Made by a program: the position numbers and the translations under genes. A DNA stretch of 64,000 bases, taken from assembly GCA_936941155.1 (NCBI GenBank), contig CAKZJE010000018.1, positions 1 through 64,000 on the forward strand, given 5' to 3'. This document shows, in pieces, positions 27,319-36,662 of the stretch. This stretch comes from an uncultured Methylomonas sp. (GTDB taxonomy: Bacteria > Pseudomonadota > Gammaproteobacteria > Methylococcales > Methylomonadaceae). The first letter of the stretch is position 1. Every line of letters begins with the position of its first letter. The notes beneath the pieces are model-generated. The model did no database searches. It saw only the letters and a program-made list of their open reading frames with translations, and was not told the origin of the DNA.

Positions 27319-27762
27319 TTATAAAGGCTTACCTAACCACTCAATGGTATATTCGGTTAAGTCATCATCACCCACATCCGACTCTTTCATGGCAAAACTG
27401 CTAATGGAAACGCCCGCATCTTTTACGGTTTCTGTTGTTCCAGAAATCAAAGGATGCCACCAAGCCAACTCGCCACCATCAACCAAAATTCGATAAGCAC
27501 ACGTTGCGGGCAACCAGTTGTATTCTTTAAAATCATGTTGTTTTAAATCAATACATTCAGGCACGCGCGTACAACGATTTGCATAATCCGTGCAGCGACA
27601 AGTATCTAAATCAATTAAATCGCACACCACACTGGTAAAATAAATTTCCTCAGTATCCTCATCTTCCAGTTTAATCAAACAACATTTACCACAGCCATCA
27701 CATAATGACTCCCATTCTTCAGTGGTCATTTCGTGGAGTTTTTTGGTTTCCCAGAAGTTCAT
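27319..27762 (-). CDS. YcgN-like Cys-rich protein (UPF0260, YkgJ superfamily)
   Basis: The 147-aa protein has the family's Cys cluster, CDGCGKCC near residue 21-28, and further conserved Cys in CDLIDLDTCRCTDY, RCTRVPEC and ATCAYR. WLPATCAYR and LAWWHPLISG are the typical C-terminal signatures. The Cys pattern suggests a zinc or iron-sulfur site; the biochemical function is not known. It is monocistronic. Confidence 0.85.
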   Translation of the reverse strand: MNFWETKKLHEMTTEEWESLCDGCGKCCLIKLEDEDTEEIYFTSVVCDLIDLDTCRCTDYANRCTRVPECIDLKQHDFKEYNWLPATCAYRILVDGGELAWWHPLISGTTETVKDAGVSISSFAMKESDVGDDDLTEYTIEWLGKPL

Positions 27763-27967
27763 AGTTAAAACCGATTCCTTAATTGAAGGTAAATCGTTGT
27801 ACTCAATAACAGCGCATCAACAGAAAGCATCAGAGCAGATTACTGACAACGTATATTTTTAGAAATTGCTTAGCGTACAGCAGCAGTTTGGCATTTTAAC
27901 ACTTTCACTATGCCTATTAGAGCGTTTTTTTAACGCACCGGAAACGCGCGTAAATTTTCTCTTAATC

Positions 27968-30067
27968 ATGTCAAAGCTTCCAAAAAAACTACTGATTATT
28001 GCCAATTCCGCCCGCATGTTGGCGCAAGCTACTCGCAACGCCAAACTTCTGCCGTTTGTGATTGATTGCTATGGCGATCAAGACACACAGGAATTATCAG
28101 AGCATTATCAAAAAGTTACTTCATTAAGCATCGCTGATTTAGTCCCCGTTATCGCACAGTTCAAACAACACGGAATTTCGCACCTTATTTATGGCAGCGG
28201 CTTTGAATCTCATCCAAGCAGCTTAAAACTTTTAGCGCAGCATTTTGAAATCTTAGGCAATTCTCCTGAAATATTTCTCGCCTTGCAAAATAAACGCGAT
28301 TTTTTCCAGAACTTAGAAAATCTGCATATCACCTTTCCGCAAATTAGCTTTACCGCGCCTAAAAACAATGCCAATTGGCTGATTAAACCGCAGCACAGCC
28401 AAGGCGGTCTCAATATTGCGCATTTTTCAAATGCTTCAACTCAAAACTTAACGCAGAATAACGACATTTATTATCAACGTTATTTAGCAGGCAAAGCGTT
28501 ATCGGTGTTATTTTTAGCGAATGGCACACAAGCGCGGGTGATTGGTTTTAATCAACAATGGACAATCGAATTAAATCAGCAACCTTTTGTTTTTGCAGGG
28601 ATTGTCAATCACGCGGAACTTTCTTTAACGCAACAACAAACCTTAACAAATTGGGTCGAAAAACTGACCGCCGCTTATGGTTTGCGTGGCTTAAACAGTT
28701 TAGATTTTATGCTGGTTGAAAATACTTGCTATGTTTTGGAAATTAACCCGCGCCCGCCTGCCAGTATGCAGTTATATGAAGAGGATTTATTAAGCGCACA
28801 TTTGCTCAGCATCAATGGCAACAATCTTAAAAAAAATAAAAATCAAATTAAAACAAAATCTTATAAAGCCTATCAAATTCTGTACGCCCCCCAAAAAATA
28901 GCAATTAGAACACAAACAGAGTGGCTAAAAAGCTGTGTTGATATACCCGCATCCGGCGCAATTATTAGCAAAAACCAGCCACTTTGCAGTATTATTGCCA
29001 GCGGTAAAAACTTAAATCATGTGTTATCAGCTTTACGCTTGAAAACACACACTTTTTTTCAACAACTATCAAATCAGAATACTATGCAATACCAAGCCAG
29101 CGTGAATAAACTGACTCAACCTTTAGTGCAAGAATTGCTCGATAATGCCGACAAATTACGCTTAAACGTACAAACGATGGAAAACGGCTGCACTGTCATC
29201 GACGCAGGAATCAAAGCTCCGGGCGGATTAGAAGCGGGGCGGATTATCACCGAAATTTGCTTAGGCGGAATGGGCACAGTTTCAATTTCGCAAAGCGCGT
29301 ACACCGAAAAATGGCCACTCACCGTCAACGTGCACACCAGCAACCCCGTATTAGCCTGTTTAGGCAGCCAATATGCAGGCTGGAGTTTATCGCATGAAAA
29401 ATATTACGCCTTAGGTTCAGGCCCCGCCCGCGCAATGGCAAAAAAAACCAAAGACGGCGTAACCCATCCAGTCGAAGAGCTGTATAAAGAATTGGATTAT
29501 CAAGACAGCCACGACAAAACCGTGTTAGTGATTGAAAATGACAAATTGCCACCTGTGGAAATTGTCGAAAAAGTTGCGGCAGCTTGCGGTGTTTTACCTG
29601 AAAACTTAACCATTATTGTTACACCCACCAGCAGTTTAGCAGGCTGCGTACAAGTGGTTGGACGGGTTTTAGAAGTCGCCATGCACAAAGCACACGAATT
29701 GCATTTTCCACTGGAAAACATTCTCGACGGCAGCGGCAGTGCGCCCATTTGCCCTCCACATCCTGATTTTGTGCAAGCAATGGGACGCACGAATGATGCG
29801 ATTTTATTTGCCGGACAAGTGCATATTTTTGTAAAAGGCAGTGACGAAGCGGCAGAAAAATTAGCCAAAGAATTGCCAAGTTCAACTTCAAAAGATTACG
29901 GCAAACCGTTTGCGCAAATTTTTAAAGAATGCAAATACGATTTCTTCAAAATTGACGGCATGTTATTCAGCCCCGCCAGTGTGATTGTGACAGCCGTTGA
30001 ATCAGGCAAAAGCTTCCGCGCTGGAAAATTGGACAATGAATTATTGAATTTATCGTTTGGCGGTTAA
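27968..30067 (+). CDS. mch: ATP-grasp protein fused to methenyl-H4MPT cyclohydrolase (Mch)
   Basis: One uninterrupted frame carries two proteins. The first half (about residues 1-370 from ATG 27968) is an ATP-grasp enzyme (COG2232-like), with [19 protein letters not shown] and [11 protein letters not shown] supplying nucleotide and metal ligands. The second half, from Met at 29084, is a complete 327-aa Mch: [12 protein letters not shown], then [38 protein letters not shown] and [16 protein letters not shown]. Mch interconverts methenyl- and formyl-tetrahydromethanopterin in formaldehyde oxidation. Separate genes are the usual arrangement; ATG 29084 could also be an internal start, though no clear ribosome site precedes it. 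An upstream Met at 27866 would add 34 unrelated residues and is not chosen. Confidence 0.9.
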   Translation: MSKLPKKLLIIANSARMLAQATRNAKLLPFVIDCYGDQDTQELSEHYQKVTSLSIADLVPVIAQFKQHGISHLIYGSGFESHPSSLKLLAQHFEILGNSPEIFLALQNKRDFFQNLENLHITFPQISFTAPKNNANWLIKPQHSQGGLNIAHFSNASTQNLTQNNDIYYQRYLAGKALSVLFLANGTQARVIGFNQQWTIELNQQPFVFAGIVNHAELSLTQQQTLTNWVEKLTAAYGLRGLNSLDFMLVENTCYVLEINPRPPASMQLYEEDLLSAHLLSINGNNLKKNKNQIKTKSYKAYQILYAPQKIAIRTQTEWLKSCVDIPASGAIISKNQPLCSIIASGKNLNHVLSALRLKTHTFFQQLSNQNTMQYQASVNKLTQPLVQELLDNADKLRLNVQTMENGCTVIDAGIKAPGGLEAGRIITEICLGGMGTVSISQSAYTEKWPLTVNVHTSNPVLACLGSQYAGWSLSHEKYYALGSGPARAMAKKTKDGVTHPVEELYKELDYQDSHDKTVLVIENDKLPPVEIVEKVAAACGVLPENLTIIVTPTSSLAGCVQVVGRVLEVAMHKAHELHFPLENILDGSGSAPICPPHPDFVQAMGRTNDAILFAGQVHIFVKGSDEAAEKLAKELPSSTSKDYGKPFAQIFKECKYDFFKIDGMLFSPASVIVTAVESGKSFRAGKLDNELLNLSFGG

Positions 30068-30072
30068 TTCAA

Positions 30073-30106
30073 TTGCTGGAGTCCAAAACCTGTTTTGGAC
30101 TCCTAA
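30073..30106. repeat. GGAGTCCAAAACC palindrome after mch
   Basis: GGAGTCCAAAAC(CT)GTTTTGGACTCC is a perfect 12-bp inverted repeat 9 bp after the stop codon, without a strong T run. Same family as 15867 and 45600. Confidence 0.7.
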
Positions 30107-30127
30107 AAAACTCTGCAAATATTCAAA

Positions 30128-31405
30128 ATGCAAAAACAATCTCCTATCAATTCTGATTTAACAAACGACATAGACAGTACGTTTCATAAATTACTTCGTA
30201 TTGGCGAAAAAATTGAGCGCGTCACTCAGTTGATAACAACAGAAATAAAGGCTCAAAAAGATAAAAACGACCTGAGTTTTTTACAAAAGCTTCAGCCAAA
30301 AATTAATCATCTCGCCAAACTTTATCAAGATGAATTAATTTGTATTGAGTTAATTAAACATGCTGAATCTGAAAATGGTGTTGATAAACCTAAAACACCT
30401 TTGCCGTTATTTATTTTGGAAGAACGCACTTGGAAAAAATTTAATCTGATTAATCCTTTGTCAGAACTTAAATTACAAAATCAAACGCTATTCGATTTAG
30501 CCATTGATTATGAAATAGAACAGCAAAAACTTTCCAATGAAAGCAACAAAGAAAGTCGTTTAAAAGAGACAATAGATAACTGGAAAAAAGAGTTATATCT
30601 GTTAGGGTTTTCTGTGCAGTATAAAATTAAGAAAAAATTTAATCCGCAAGAATTTGATAGCTTACTCAATACGTTTTCAGAACATAATCAACATAATGAT
30701 GTTGAACTTAACTTGTTTTCACAACAATTTGAACTTAAAAAAAATCATTCTGTCGCTAAATCAACTTACACGGCTATTAAAAAAGAACTGAACGATTTAT
30801 CAAAATCTGATTCTCAGACGATAGATAATTTTTTGCGAGAAATGGAAGGTTTCAATCAAGAACTAGAAAGTTTAACCGAAACAGTTATTCCGTTACCTGT
30901 TGTTGAAAAAAAGCCGCTGCGGGATAGGGAGTTTTTTTATATAGATGAAGAACTTGCTGATTTTTTAAATCCACCACAAGAAAATATTAATGAACAGCGG
31001 GCTTTAGAAATAGAAAATGAAATATCGGCGTATTTTAAAAAAATGGATGTGGTCGTTAAATCGTCAATAGGTTGCGATAATCGCTTGCTTGAATATTTGT
31101 CAGTGAGAACTAAAGATATTGCGAAACTTTTAATTGAAAAAGATTTTTTATCAGAAGAACATTCAAAACAATCTGAAAAAAATCTAGCGCGTTTTATACA
31201 AGCTGAGTTAGCAGAAACAACCGCGTTATTATTAGCCGAGTTATTAGAGCCTATTCAAAAAGCGTTGCTGGCAAATATTGATAAAGAGAATGCGGAAATC
31301 AGTCGGTATAATAAGAAATATAAAAAAAATAGACAGCTAAAAACAATGAGCGAGCAAGAGTGGGATGTTTTTAGAACAAAATTATTGAATGGTGCGAAAA
31401 GTTAA
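30128..31405 (+). CDS. Unknown helical protein
   Basis: The 425-aa protein has no signal, membrane segment or recognised motif. It is strongly charged and mostly helical, with predicted coiled-coil stretches near 20-65, 130-175 and 355-395, and a Pro-rich break near 275-305. Base composition is more A/T-rich than the mch gene before it, which hints at recent acquisition. It lies alone between two palindromic repeats (30073 and 31482). Confidence 0.65.
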   Translation: MQKQSPINSDLTNDIDSTFHKLLRIGEKIERVTQLITTEIKAQKDKNDLSFLQKLQPKINHLAKLYQDELICIELIKHAESENGVDKPKTPLPLFILEERTWKKFNLINPLSELKLQNQTLFDLAIDYEIEQQKLSNESNKESRLKETIDNWKKELYLLGFSVQYKIKKKFNPQEFDSLLNTFSEHNQHNDVELNLFSQQFELKKNHSVAKSTYTAIKKELNDLSKSDSQTIDNFLREMEGFNQELESLTETVIPLPVVEKKPLRDREFFYIDEELADFLNPPQENINEQRALEIENEISAYFKKMDVVVKSSIGCDNRLLEYLSVRTKDIAKLLIEKDFLSEEHSKQSEKNLARFIQAELAETTALLLAELLEPIQKALLANIDKENAEISRYNKKYKKNRQLKTMSEQEWDVFRTKLLNGAKS

Positions 31406-31481
31406 ACGTAATAGATGTTGCGCAGTGTAAGTCTCTGAACAAAAGTTTTAACGTGTATCGAGGTTTACATTAAACTTTTTC

Positions 31482-31499
31482 AAGATGACCAGTCGTCTT
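31482..31499. repeat. AAGATGAC-CA-GTCGTCTT palindrome, copy 3
   Basis: One C-to-T change in the left arm leaves a G-T wobble. Flanks are the usual TTTTTC and AAAAAATTTT. Intergenic, between the unknown helical protein and the ferredoxin-like gene. Confidence 0.85.
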
Positions 31500-31615
31500 A
31501 AAAAATTTTAACGTTGAAAACTCTGTATTGCAGTCAAGAATCATGATTTTTTAATTACAATACAGTGCATTAAAATAACAACTTAGCTTTCTAAACTTAA
31601 CCCTTAAACTACGCC

Positions 31616-31810
31616 ATGAATAACAATCCATCGCAAAAACAAGATGTTATCTGCACCTGTAGCGGCACAACTAAAGCACAAATTCAAAATCTTATCGCAA
31701 AGGGAATGAATACTTTTGAAGAAATTGCCGAACAAACCGGTGCTGGCACAGGCTGCGGTTCGTGTGATTATTTAATAGATGAGTTAATTGCCGAGGAAAA
31801 GCCAATCTGA
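31616..31810 (+). CDS. Bfd-like [2Fe-2S] protein
   Basis: The 64-aa protein has the four Cys of the bacterioferritin-associated ferredoxin fold: CTC (about 13-15) and CGSC (about 45-48), in the frame ICTCSGTTKAQIQNLIAKG ... TGAGTGCGSC. Free-standing Bfd gives electrons to bacterioferritin to release iron; the same fold also occurs as a domain of larger enzymes. No bacterioferritin gene is adjacent. A Fur site was looked for upstream but not found with confidence. Confidence 0.85.
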   Translation: MNNNPSQKQDVICTCSGTTKAQIQNLIAKGMNTFEEIAEQTGAGTGCGSCDYLIDELIAEEKPI

Positions 31811-31812
31811 AC

Positions 31813-31841
31813 GGGAGTGCAAACTTGAAATTTACACTCCC
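31813..31841. repeat. GGGAGTGCAAAC palindrome
   Basis: GGGAGTGCAAA(CTTGAAA)TTTACACTCCC is an 11-bp inverted repeat with one mismatch, between the convergent Bfd-like and hppA genes. A short bidirectional terminator is possible. Confidence 0.6.
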
Positions 31842-31847
31842 AAAGAT

Positions 31848-34271
31848 TTAATTTTGCCCAATCCGCATGTTGTAAAACGAGCGATAAACAAAATACAGTC
31901 CAATTAAAAACATCAGTACACCAACGTAAGGCGCGGCATCTCGAAAGCCTTCCGAAACTGAAATCTCCATCGCCAACAAACCAAACAAGGTGGTGAATTT
32001 AATAATCGGATTTAATGCAACCGAAGACGTGTCTTTAAACGGATCGCCAACCGTATCGCCGACCACACAGGCATCATGCAGCGGCGTGCCTTTTTCTTTC
32101 AAATCCACTTCCACCACTTTTTTCGCGTTGTCCCAACAGCCGCCCGCATTCGCCATAAACACGGCTTGAAATAAGCCAAACACAGCCAGTGAAATTAAAT
32201 AACTGATAAATAACGCCACCGCATTTTCGCCACCTAAACTAGAAGGTGAAGAAAGAAACGCAAATGCTAACGTGAAACAAAATACGCCCACGAAAATATT
32301 AAACATGCCCGCCTGCGCATATTGCGTGCAAATCTCAACCACGCGAATGGAAGAGGCGGCATCGGCTTTTTTCGGTGCGTCTGGGTCAAGATTGATATTC
32401 TTTTTAATAAATTCTACCGCGCGGTAAGCTCCGGTAGTCACCGCTTGCATAGATGCTCCAGTGAACCAATAAATCACCGAGCCACCTAAGATAAAACCTA
32501 ATATCGTGTACGGGTTTAACAGGTTTAAAATCGTTTCTGGTTCTACGCCTAAGGTGTTTTTTAACATTAAAATTAACGAAAAAATCATCGTTGTTGCACC
32601 GACTACCGCCGTGCCAATCAATACAGGTTTTGCGGTCGCCTTAAAAGTATTTCCGGCTGAGTCATTCGCTTCCAAATAATATTTCGCTTTTTCCCAATCG
32701 GGGGTAAAGCCAAACTCTTGCTGAATTTCTTTATCAATATTTGGAATCGTTTCAATCAACGATAACTCATAAATAGATTGGGCGTTATCCGTGACGGGGC
32801 CATAACTATCGACTGCAATCGTTACAGGCCCTAAGCCCAGCATTCCAAAAGCGACTAAACCGAAGGCAAAAACTGAAGGGTATTGCATGATGTCACTGAG
32901 GCCAAACGTGCTGGTGAAATAGGCAATAAACATCAGCACAAAAAACACCATGCCATTCCAAAACGCGCTGAAATTTCCTGCCACTAAGCCTGATAAAATC
33001 ACCAAACTTGCGCCTGCTTCGCGTCCTGCACTGACCACTTCTTGCACATGAATGGATTTTGGTGAGGTGAAAACTTTGGTAAATTCAGGAATCAACGCCG
33101 CGCCCAATGTCCCGCAGCTGATAATAGTCGCTAATATCCACCACATATCGGCATTGCCGTTTAATTCAGGAATTAATAAATAGGATGCGAGATAAGTCAC
33201 TGCAATCGAAAGCCCTGAGGTAATACACACTAAATGCGTCAAAGGGATTTCAAAATCCATGCTGTCCGCGCCTGTGTATTTGATTTTGCTTAAAAATCCA
33301 TTTAGATAAAAAGCCGCAACTGAAGTCATCACCGCTAAAATCCGCATCACAAAAATCCACACCAACAATTCGGTTTGCAAATCTTCGCCGCCTGTTACCG
33401 CTAACAGAATAAAGGAAATAATCGCAACGCCGGTTACGCCGTAAGTTTCAAAACCATCGGCGGTCGGCCCCACGCTGTCGCCGGCATTATCGCCCGCGCA
33501 ATCGGCAATCACACCGGGATTGCGTGGATCATCTTCACCAATTTTAAAAACCACTTTCATTAAGTCGGAGCTAATATCAGCAATTTTAGTGAAAATTCCG
33601 CCGGCAATTCGCAACGCGGATGCGCCCAGTGATTCGCCAATTGCAAATCCCACAAAACACGCGCCCGCTAGTTCTCCTGGCATTAGCAATAAAATGGCCA
33701 ACATTAATAACAATTCCACGCAAATCAACACTACGCCGATACTCATTCCAGCATCCAATGGAATATTTAATAATTTCAATGGATTGCGCTGTAGCGAGGC
33801 AAACGCCATGCGTGAATTGGCAAGGGTGTTCATCCGAATTCCAAACGCCGCAACCGAATATGAACCTAAAATTCCAATAATTGACCAAGTGATAATTAAC
33901 GCGACACCGCCAAACCCAAACAGCGGCAAGCCGTCGTGTCCTTTGGCTAAAAAGCCGAAATAACCGGCTTCTGCTGTGGCGGTAAAGGCAAATAACACCG
34001 CTAAAAACTTACCTTGTTGTTTTAAATATGCCGTGCAAGTGCGATAAATCACATCCGCGACATCCAACATGGAGGAATGCGCTGGCAATTTTTTCACCCG
34101 TGTGAATTGATACCAGCCAAATACCAAGCCCAGCAGAGTGATAATAAAGCCAATATAAAGAATGTGTTGCGATTTGATAGCCTCAGGAATTTTCAAATCC
34201 GCTTCGCTGGCAAAAGTCAGATTCGGTAGTGAGAATAACATCAGTGCTGTCTGCAAGTTTTTTGTATTCAT
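31848..34271 (-). CDS. hppA: Membrane-bound proton-translocating pyrophosphatase
   Basis: The enzyme couples pyrophosphate hydrolysis to ion pumping across the inner membrane. The 807-aa protein has about 16 membrane segments and the acidic substrate motifs DDPRNPGVIADCAGDNAGD (about 250) and the C-terminal GDTVGDPFKDTSSVALNP. In GNTFKAT a Lys stands where K+-dependent enzymes have Ala, so it is probably K+-independent and H+-pumping. The N-terminal 25 residues look like a signal-type extension. Such enzymes are frequent in methanotrophs, where they recover energy from pyrophosphate. It is monocistronic. Confidence 0.93.
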   Translation of the reverse strand: MNTKNLQTALMLFSLPNLTFASEADLKIPEAIKSQHILYIGFIITLLGLVFGWYQFTRVKKLPAHSSMLDVADVIYRTCTAYLKQQGKFLAVLFAFTATAEAGYFGFLAKGHDGLPLFGFGGVALIITWSIIGILGSYSVAAFGIRMNTLANSRMAFASLQRNPLKLLNIPLDAGMSIGVVLICVELLLMLAILLLMPGELAGACFVGFAIGESLGASALRIAGGIFTKIADISSDLMKVVFKIGEDDPRNPGVIADCAGDNAGDSVGPTADGFETYGVTGVAIISFILLAVTGGEDLQTELLVWIFVMRILAVMTSVAAFYLNGFLSKIKYTGADSMDFEIPLTHLVCITSGLSIAVTYLASYLLIPELNGNADMWWILATIISCGTLGAALIPEFTKVFTSPKSIHVQEVVSAGREAGASLVILSGLVAGNFSAFWNGMVFFVLMFIAYFTSTFGLSDIMQYPSVFAFGLVAFGMLGLGPVTIAVDSYGPVTDNAQSIYELSLIETIPNIDKEIQQEFGFTPDWEKAKYYLEANDSAGNTFKATAKPVLIGTAVVGATTMIFSLILMLKNTLGVEPETILNLLNPYTILGFILGGSVIYWFTGASMQAVTTGAYRAVEFIKKNINLDPDAPKKADAASSIRVVEICTQYAQAGMFNIFVGVFCFTLAFAFLSSPSSLGGENAVALFISYLISLAVFGLFQAVFMANAGGCWDNAKKVVEVDLKEKGTPLHDACVVGDTVGDPFKDTSSVALNPIIKFTTLFGLLAMEISVSEGFRDAAPYVGVLMFLIGLYFVYRSFYNMRIGQN

Positions 34272-34558
34272 ACAAGCTCTCCTGTTTTAATTATTGTTGT
34301 CCGATTATAGCGCGTTTTTTTTGGGGGAATTGTTAATTTACGGTGAAAACCTGATAGGTTTTTAAAACTGGTTAGGTCTAAAGTGTCGTGCTGAATCTGG
34401 GGTATAATTGGTATGTGTCTTATTCAAATAGCATTAAAGAATCGCAAGTTTTATACCCTCACAAGCTTTAATAAAAAGAAAAATGGGAAACATTGCACAT
34501 AAGCACAATTTTTTAGGATTTAATGAAAACAAAATTATTTAATTTTGGGAGCGCAATC

Positions 34559-34789
34559 ATGCGAAAACAAACCATTCAATACACCACGCCATTAGACGCG
34601 CTGATCGCGATTGCTAAACGCCTTAGCCTTTTGGAGCAGGAACAAAAAATGGCTTCAGAAGAGTTTTTTAATCAATACTCGCAAGGAAAACTGCCCGATG
34701 ATGCGCGATTCATAGAATGGGCAAATGACTATAGGCATTATTTGTCTCTGCGCCATGAACTCGACACAAAACTCAAACATGCTGCATAA
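34559..34789 (+). CDS. TumA-like antitoxin
   Basis: GGGAG 8 nt upstream supports ATG 34559 (76 aa); an ATG at 34523 with AGGA before it is the alternative. The small helical protein has the TumA-type pattern TPLDALIAIAKRL ... MASEEFFNQYSQGKLPDDARFIEWANDYRHYLSLR. The gene overlaps the TumE-like toxin gene by 11 nt. TumA is the proposed antitoxin of the TumA/TumE toxin-antitoxin family. The assignment rests on the partner and the pattern. Confidence 0.65.
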   Translation: MRKQTIQYTTPLDALIAIAKRLSLLEQEQKMASEEFFNQYSQGKLPDDARFIEWANDYRHYLSLRHELDTKLKHAA

Positions 34790-35177
34790 AAAACTAGAAA
34801 GCTATTTGAATAGCATTGAATTAGCAATTCTTGAGTGTGACAATGTTTATGTAGAGCGATACACCGAAGAAATTTTAACTCCAGAGCGGGTTAACTTACG
34901 AATTCGGTTGCGCTTCTCGCAAGGTTATTTGCTCGAAATTCACGATGCAGTGATTATCCATAATCAGCAACTTGAACATTTAGACTATCGCTATCACTGT
35001 CAAAACCCACAAAACAGCTTAGTATTTCGTTACGACTGTACTCCCCATTTTCCAGATTTAACAAGCTTTCCACATCATAAGCACTTAAAGGATACAGTGA
35101 TTGATTCGCAGCGACCTGAAATTGATTATGTATTGCAAGAAGTTGCAGCAATTAACGAGGTTTTTGTTTATGGATAA
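34779..35177 (+). CDS. TumE-like toxin (DUF6516)
   Basis: From ATG 34779, inside the antitoxin's 3' end, the product is 132 aa. It has the family pattern: NLRIRLRFSQGYLLEIHDAV, then YRYHCQ, LVFRYDCTPHFPDL and the His-rich FPHHKH near the C-terminus. Toxins of this family are thought to act on RNA; this is not shown for this protein. Its last 8 nt overlap the start of udg, so toxin and repair gene are translationally coupled. An ATG at 34755 is an alternative start. Confidence 0.7.
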   Translation: MLHKKLESYLNSIELAILECDNVYVERYTEEILTPERVNLRIRLRFSQGYLLEIHDAVIIHNQQLEHLDYRYHCQNPQNSLVFRYDCTPHFPDLTSFPHHKHLKDTVIDSQRPEIDYVLQEVAAINEVFVYG

Positions 35178-35934
35178 CACCACCCGCCTGCAATATTTGG
35201 AAGCGATGGGCATTGAAAGCTGGCAACTTCGATATACCCCGCCTGCTATTTCAGACCTTTCAGGTTTTCAAAACCTGAAAGGTCTTGATGCTCCACCTGT
35301 GGAAATTCCAGAAATTCCTGTTATCGCACCACCCATCCCGCCGGAAGTGATTCAACCCGCGATGATTCCAGTTGATAATTGGGACACGTTACAACAAGAA
35401 GTCGCAACCTGCCGCCAATGTGGACTGTGCCAAACTCGCACCCAAACGGTTTTTGGCTCTGGCAATAAAAATCCAGACTGGTTATTTATTGGAGAAGCTC
35501 CGGGTGAACAAGAAGACTTGCAAGGGCAACCTTTTGTCGGTGCGGCAGGCGCATTATTAACAGAAATGCTGCGAGCGATTGGCTTAAAACGTGAAGATAT
35601 TTTTATTGCCAATATTCTCAAATGCAGACCACCCGGCAATCGCGACCCGCATGTGGACGAAATGAACGCCTGCCGTCCTTTTCTCAATCGACAAATTGCC
35701 TTGATACAACCCAAAATCATTGTTGCAGTCGGACGCATTGCAGCACAGCAATTGCTCAACACCGATATAGCCATAGGAAAACTGCGTGGCAAAGTTTATG
35801 AAGTCAACAATACTCCGCTCTGTGTGTTTTATCACCCCGCTTATTTGCTGCGCTCACTATCGCAAAAAGCCAAAGCATGGCAAGATTTACAACTAGCACT
35901 CAAAACTTATCAAGAAATTAAGGAGCGTAAGTAA
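35170..35934 (+). CDS. Uracil-DNA glycosylase, family 4 (Fe-S type)
   Basis: This enzyme removes uracil from DNA. From ATG 35170 the protein is 254 aa. The 4Fe-4S Cys pattern starts CRQCGLCQ; the catalytic motif GEAPGEQEDLQGQPFVG and the closing FYHPAYLLR follow. A linker (about 26-60) is Pro/Ile-rich, and inside it a 33-bp perfect palindrome (35253-35285) encodes PFRF... no: it encodes the stretch DLSGFQNLKGL in frame. The gene overlaps the toxin stop by 8 nt and the rimI start by 1 nt (TAATG). The udg-rimI pairing is common in gammaproteobacteria. Confidence 0.92.
   Translation: MDNTTRLQYLEAMGIESWQLRYTPPAISDLSGFQNLKGLDAPPVEIPEIPVIAPPIPPEVIQPAMIPVDNWDTLQQEVATCRQCGLCQTRTQTVFGSGNKNPDWLFIGEAPGEQEDLQGQPFVGAAGALLTEMLRAIGLKREDIFIANILKCRPPGNRDPHVDEMNACRPFLNRQIALIQPKIIVAVGRIAAQQLLNTDIAIGKLRGKVYEVNNTPLCVFYHPAYLLRSLSQKAKAWQDLQLALKTYQEIKERK
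35253..35285. repeat. 33-bp perfect palindrome inside udg
   Basis: AGACCTTTCAGGTTTT, a central C, and the exact reverse complement AAAACCTGAAAGGTCT. It is in frame and free of stops in the udg frame. A decayed relative (AAAACCTGATAGGTTTTT) lies at about 34346 and a short one at 50600. Confidence 0.85.
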
Positions 35935-36488
35935 TGTTTGGTGTATTGCGTTTAATTAAAGACTTTATAACCTATGACGCAGATAGAGAATTTTATGCAA
36001 AAGTTTTTCCCGATTCAGTTAGCAAGGTAGATTTAATGCGATTAAGAAAAATGCGCAAGGCAGATTTAGCGCGAGTTTTAGAAATTGAAAACACAAATTA
36101 TGAATTTCCATGGAGTGAAGATATTTTTATCGACTGTTTTACGCCATTAAGCTATAGCTGCTGGGTTTGTGAAGATACTGAAAAAGTAATCGCTTATGCG
36201 GTTTTATCAATCGGTGCTGGAGAAGCGCATATTTTAAATATTTCTGTTGACCCACAAGCGCAAGGTTTAGGCGTAGGGCGAAAAATTATGGAACATTTAA
36301 TCGAAGTGGCACGCAAAAAAGCAGAAACGATGTTTTTAGAAGTGCGACCTTCTAACGCTAAAGCCCAATCGTTATACGAAAGTTTAGGCTTTAATGAAAT
36401 TGGTGTGCGAAAAGGCTATTATCCCGCTGCAAACAACAGCCGCGAAGATGCGATTATGCTCGCTTTAGAACTAAGCACTGTGTTTTGA
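35934..36488 (+). CDS. rimI: Ribosomal protein alanine N-acetyltransferase RimI
   Basis: This GNAT-family enzyme acetylates the N-terminus of ribosomal protein S18. The acetyl-CoA loop is QAQGLGVGRKIM, and LEVRPSNAKAQSLYESLGF and RKGYYPA are typical RimI features. At 184 aa it is about 35 residues longer than E. coli RimI: residues 1-33 before LMRLRKMRKADL are an unusual N-terminal extension. The start is fixed by the TAATG overlap with udg and AAGGAG just upstream. Confidence 0.9.
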   Translation: MFGVLRLIKDFITYDADREFYAKVFPDSVSKVDLMRLRKMRKADLARVLEIENTNYEFPWSEDIFIDCFTPLSYSCWVCEDTEKVIAYAVLSIGAGEAHILNISVDPQAQGLGVGRKIMEHLIEVARKKAETMFLEVRPSNAKAQSLYESLGFNEIGVRKGYYPAANNSREDAIMLALELSTVF

Positions 36489-36662
36489 CAAATAGACTTC
36501 AGCTTACTCTGAATAACTTGTCACAAGCTTGTCATATTAAATTGTTAGTATCGGTAAATTTTTTCATACTTCAGACGCGTTAGACTTACAGATTTTTTAT
36601 AAACTTGTAATCCCTATCGTTCAATTGACTTGACTAACATCGCAACACTTTAAGGTAACAAA

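Noticed and set aside
31540..31610. Possible Fur box upstream of the Bfd-like gene
   Set aside because: AAGAATCATGATTTTT has some dyad symmetry but too few matches to the GATAATGATAATCATTATC consensus.
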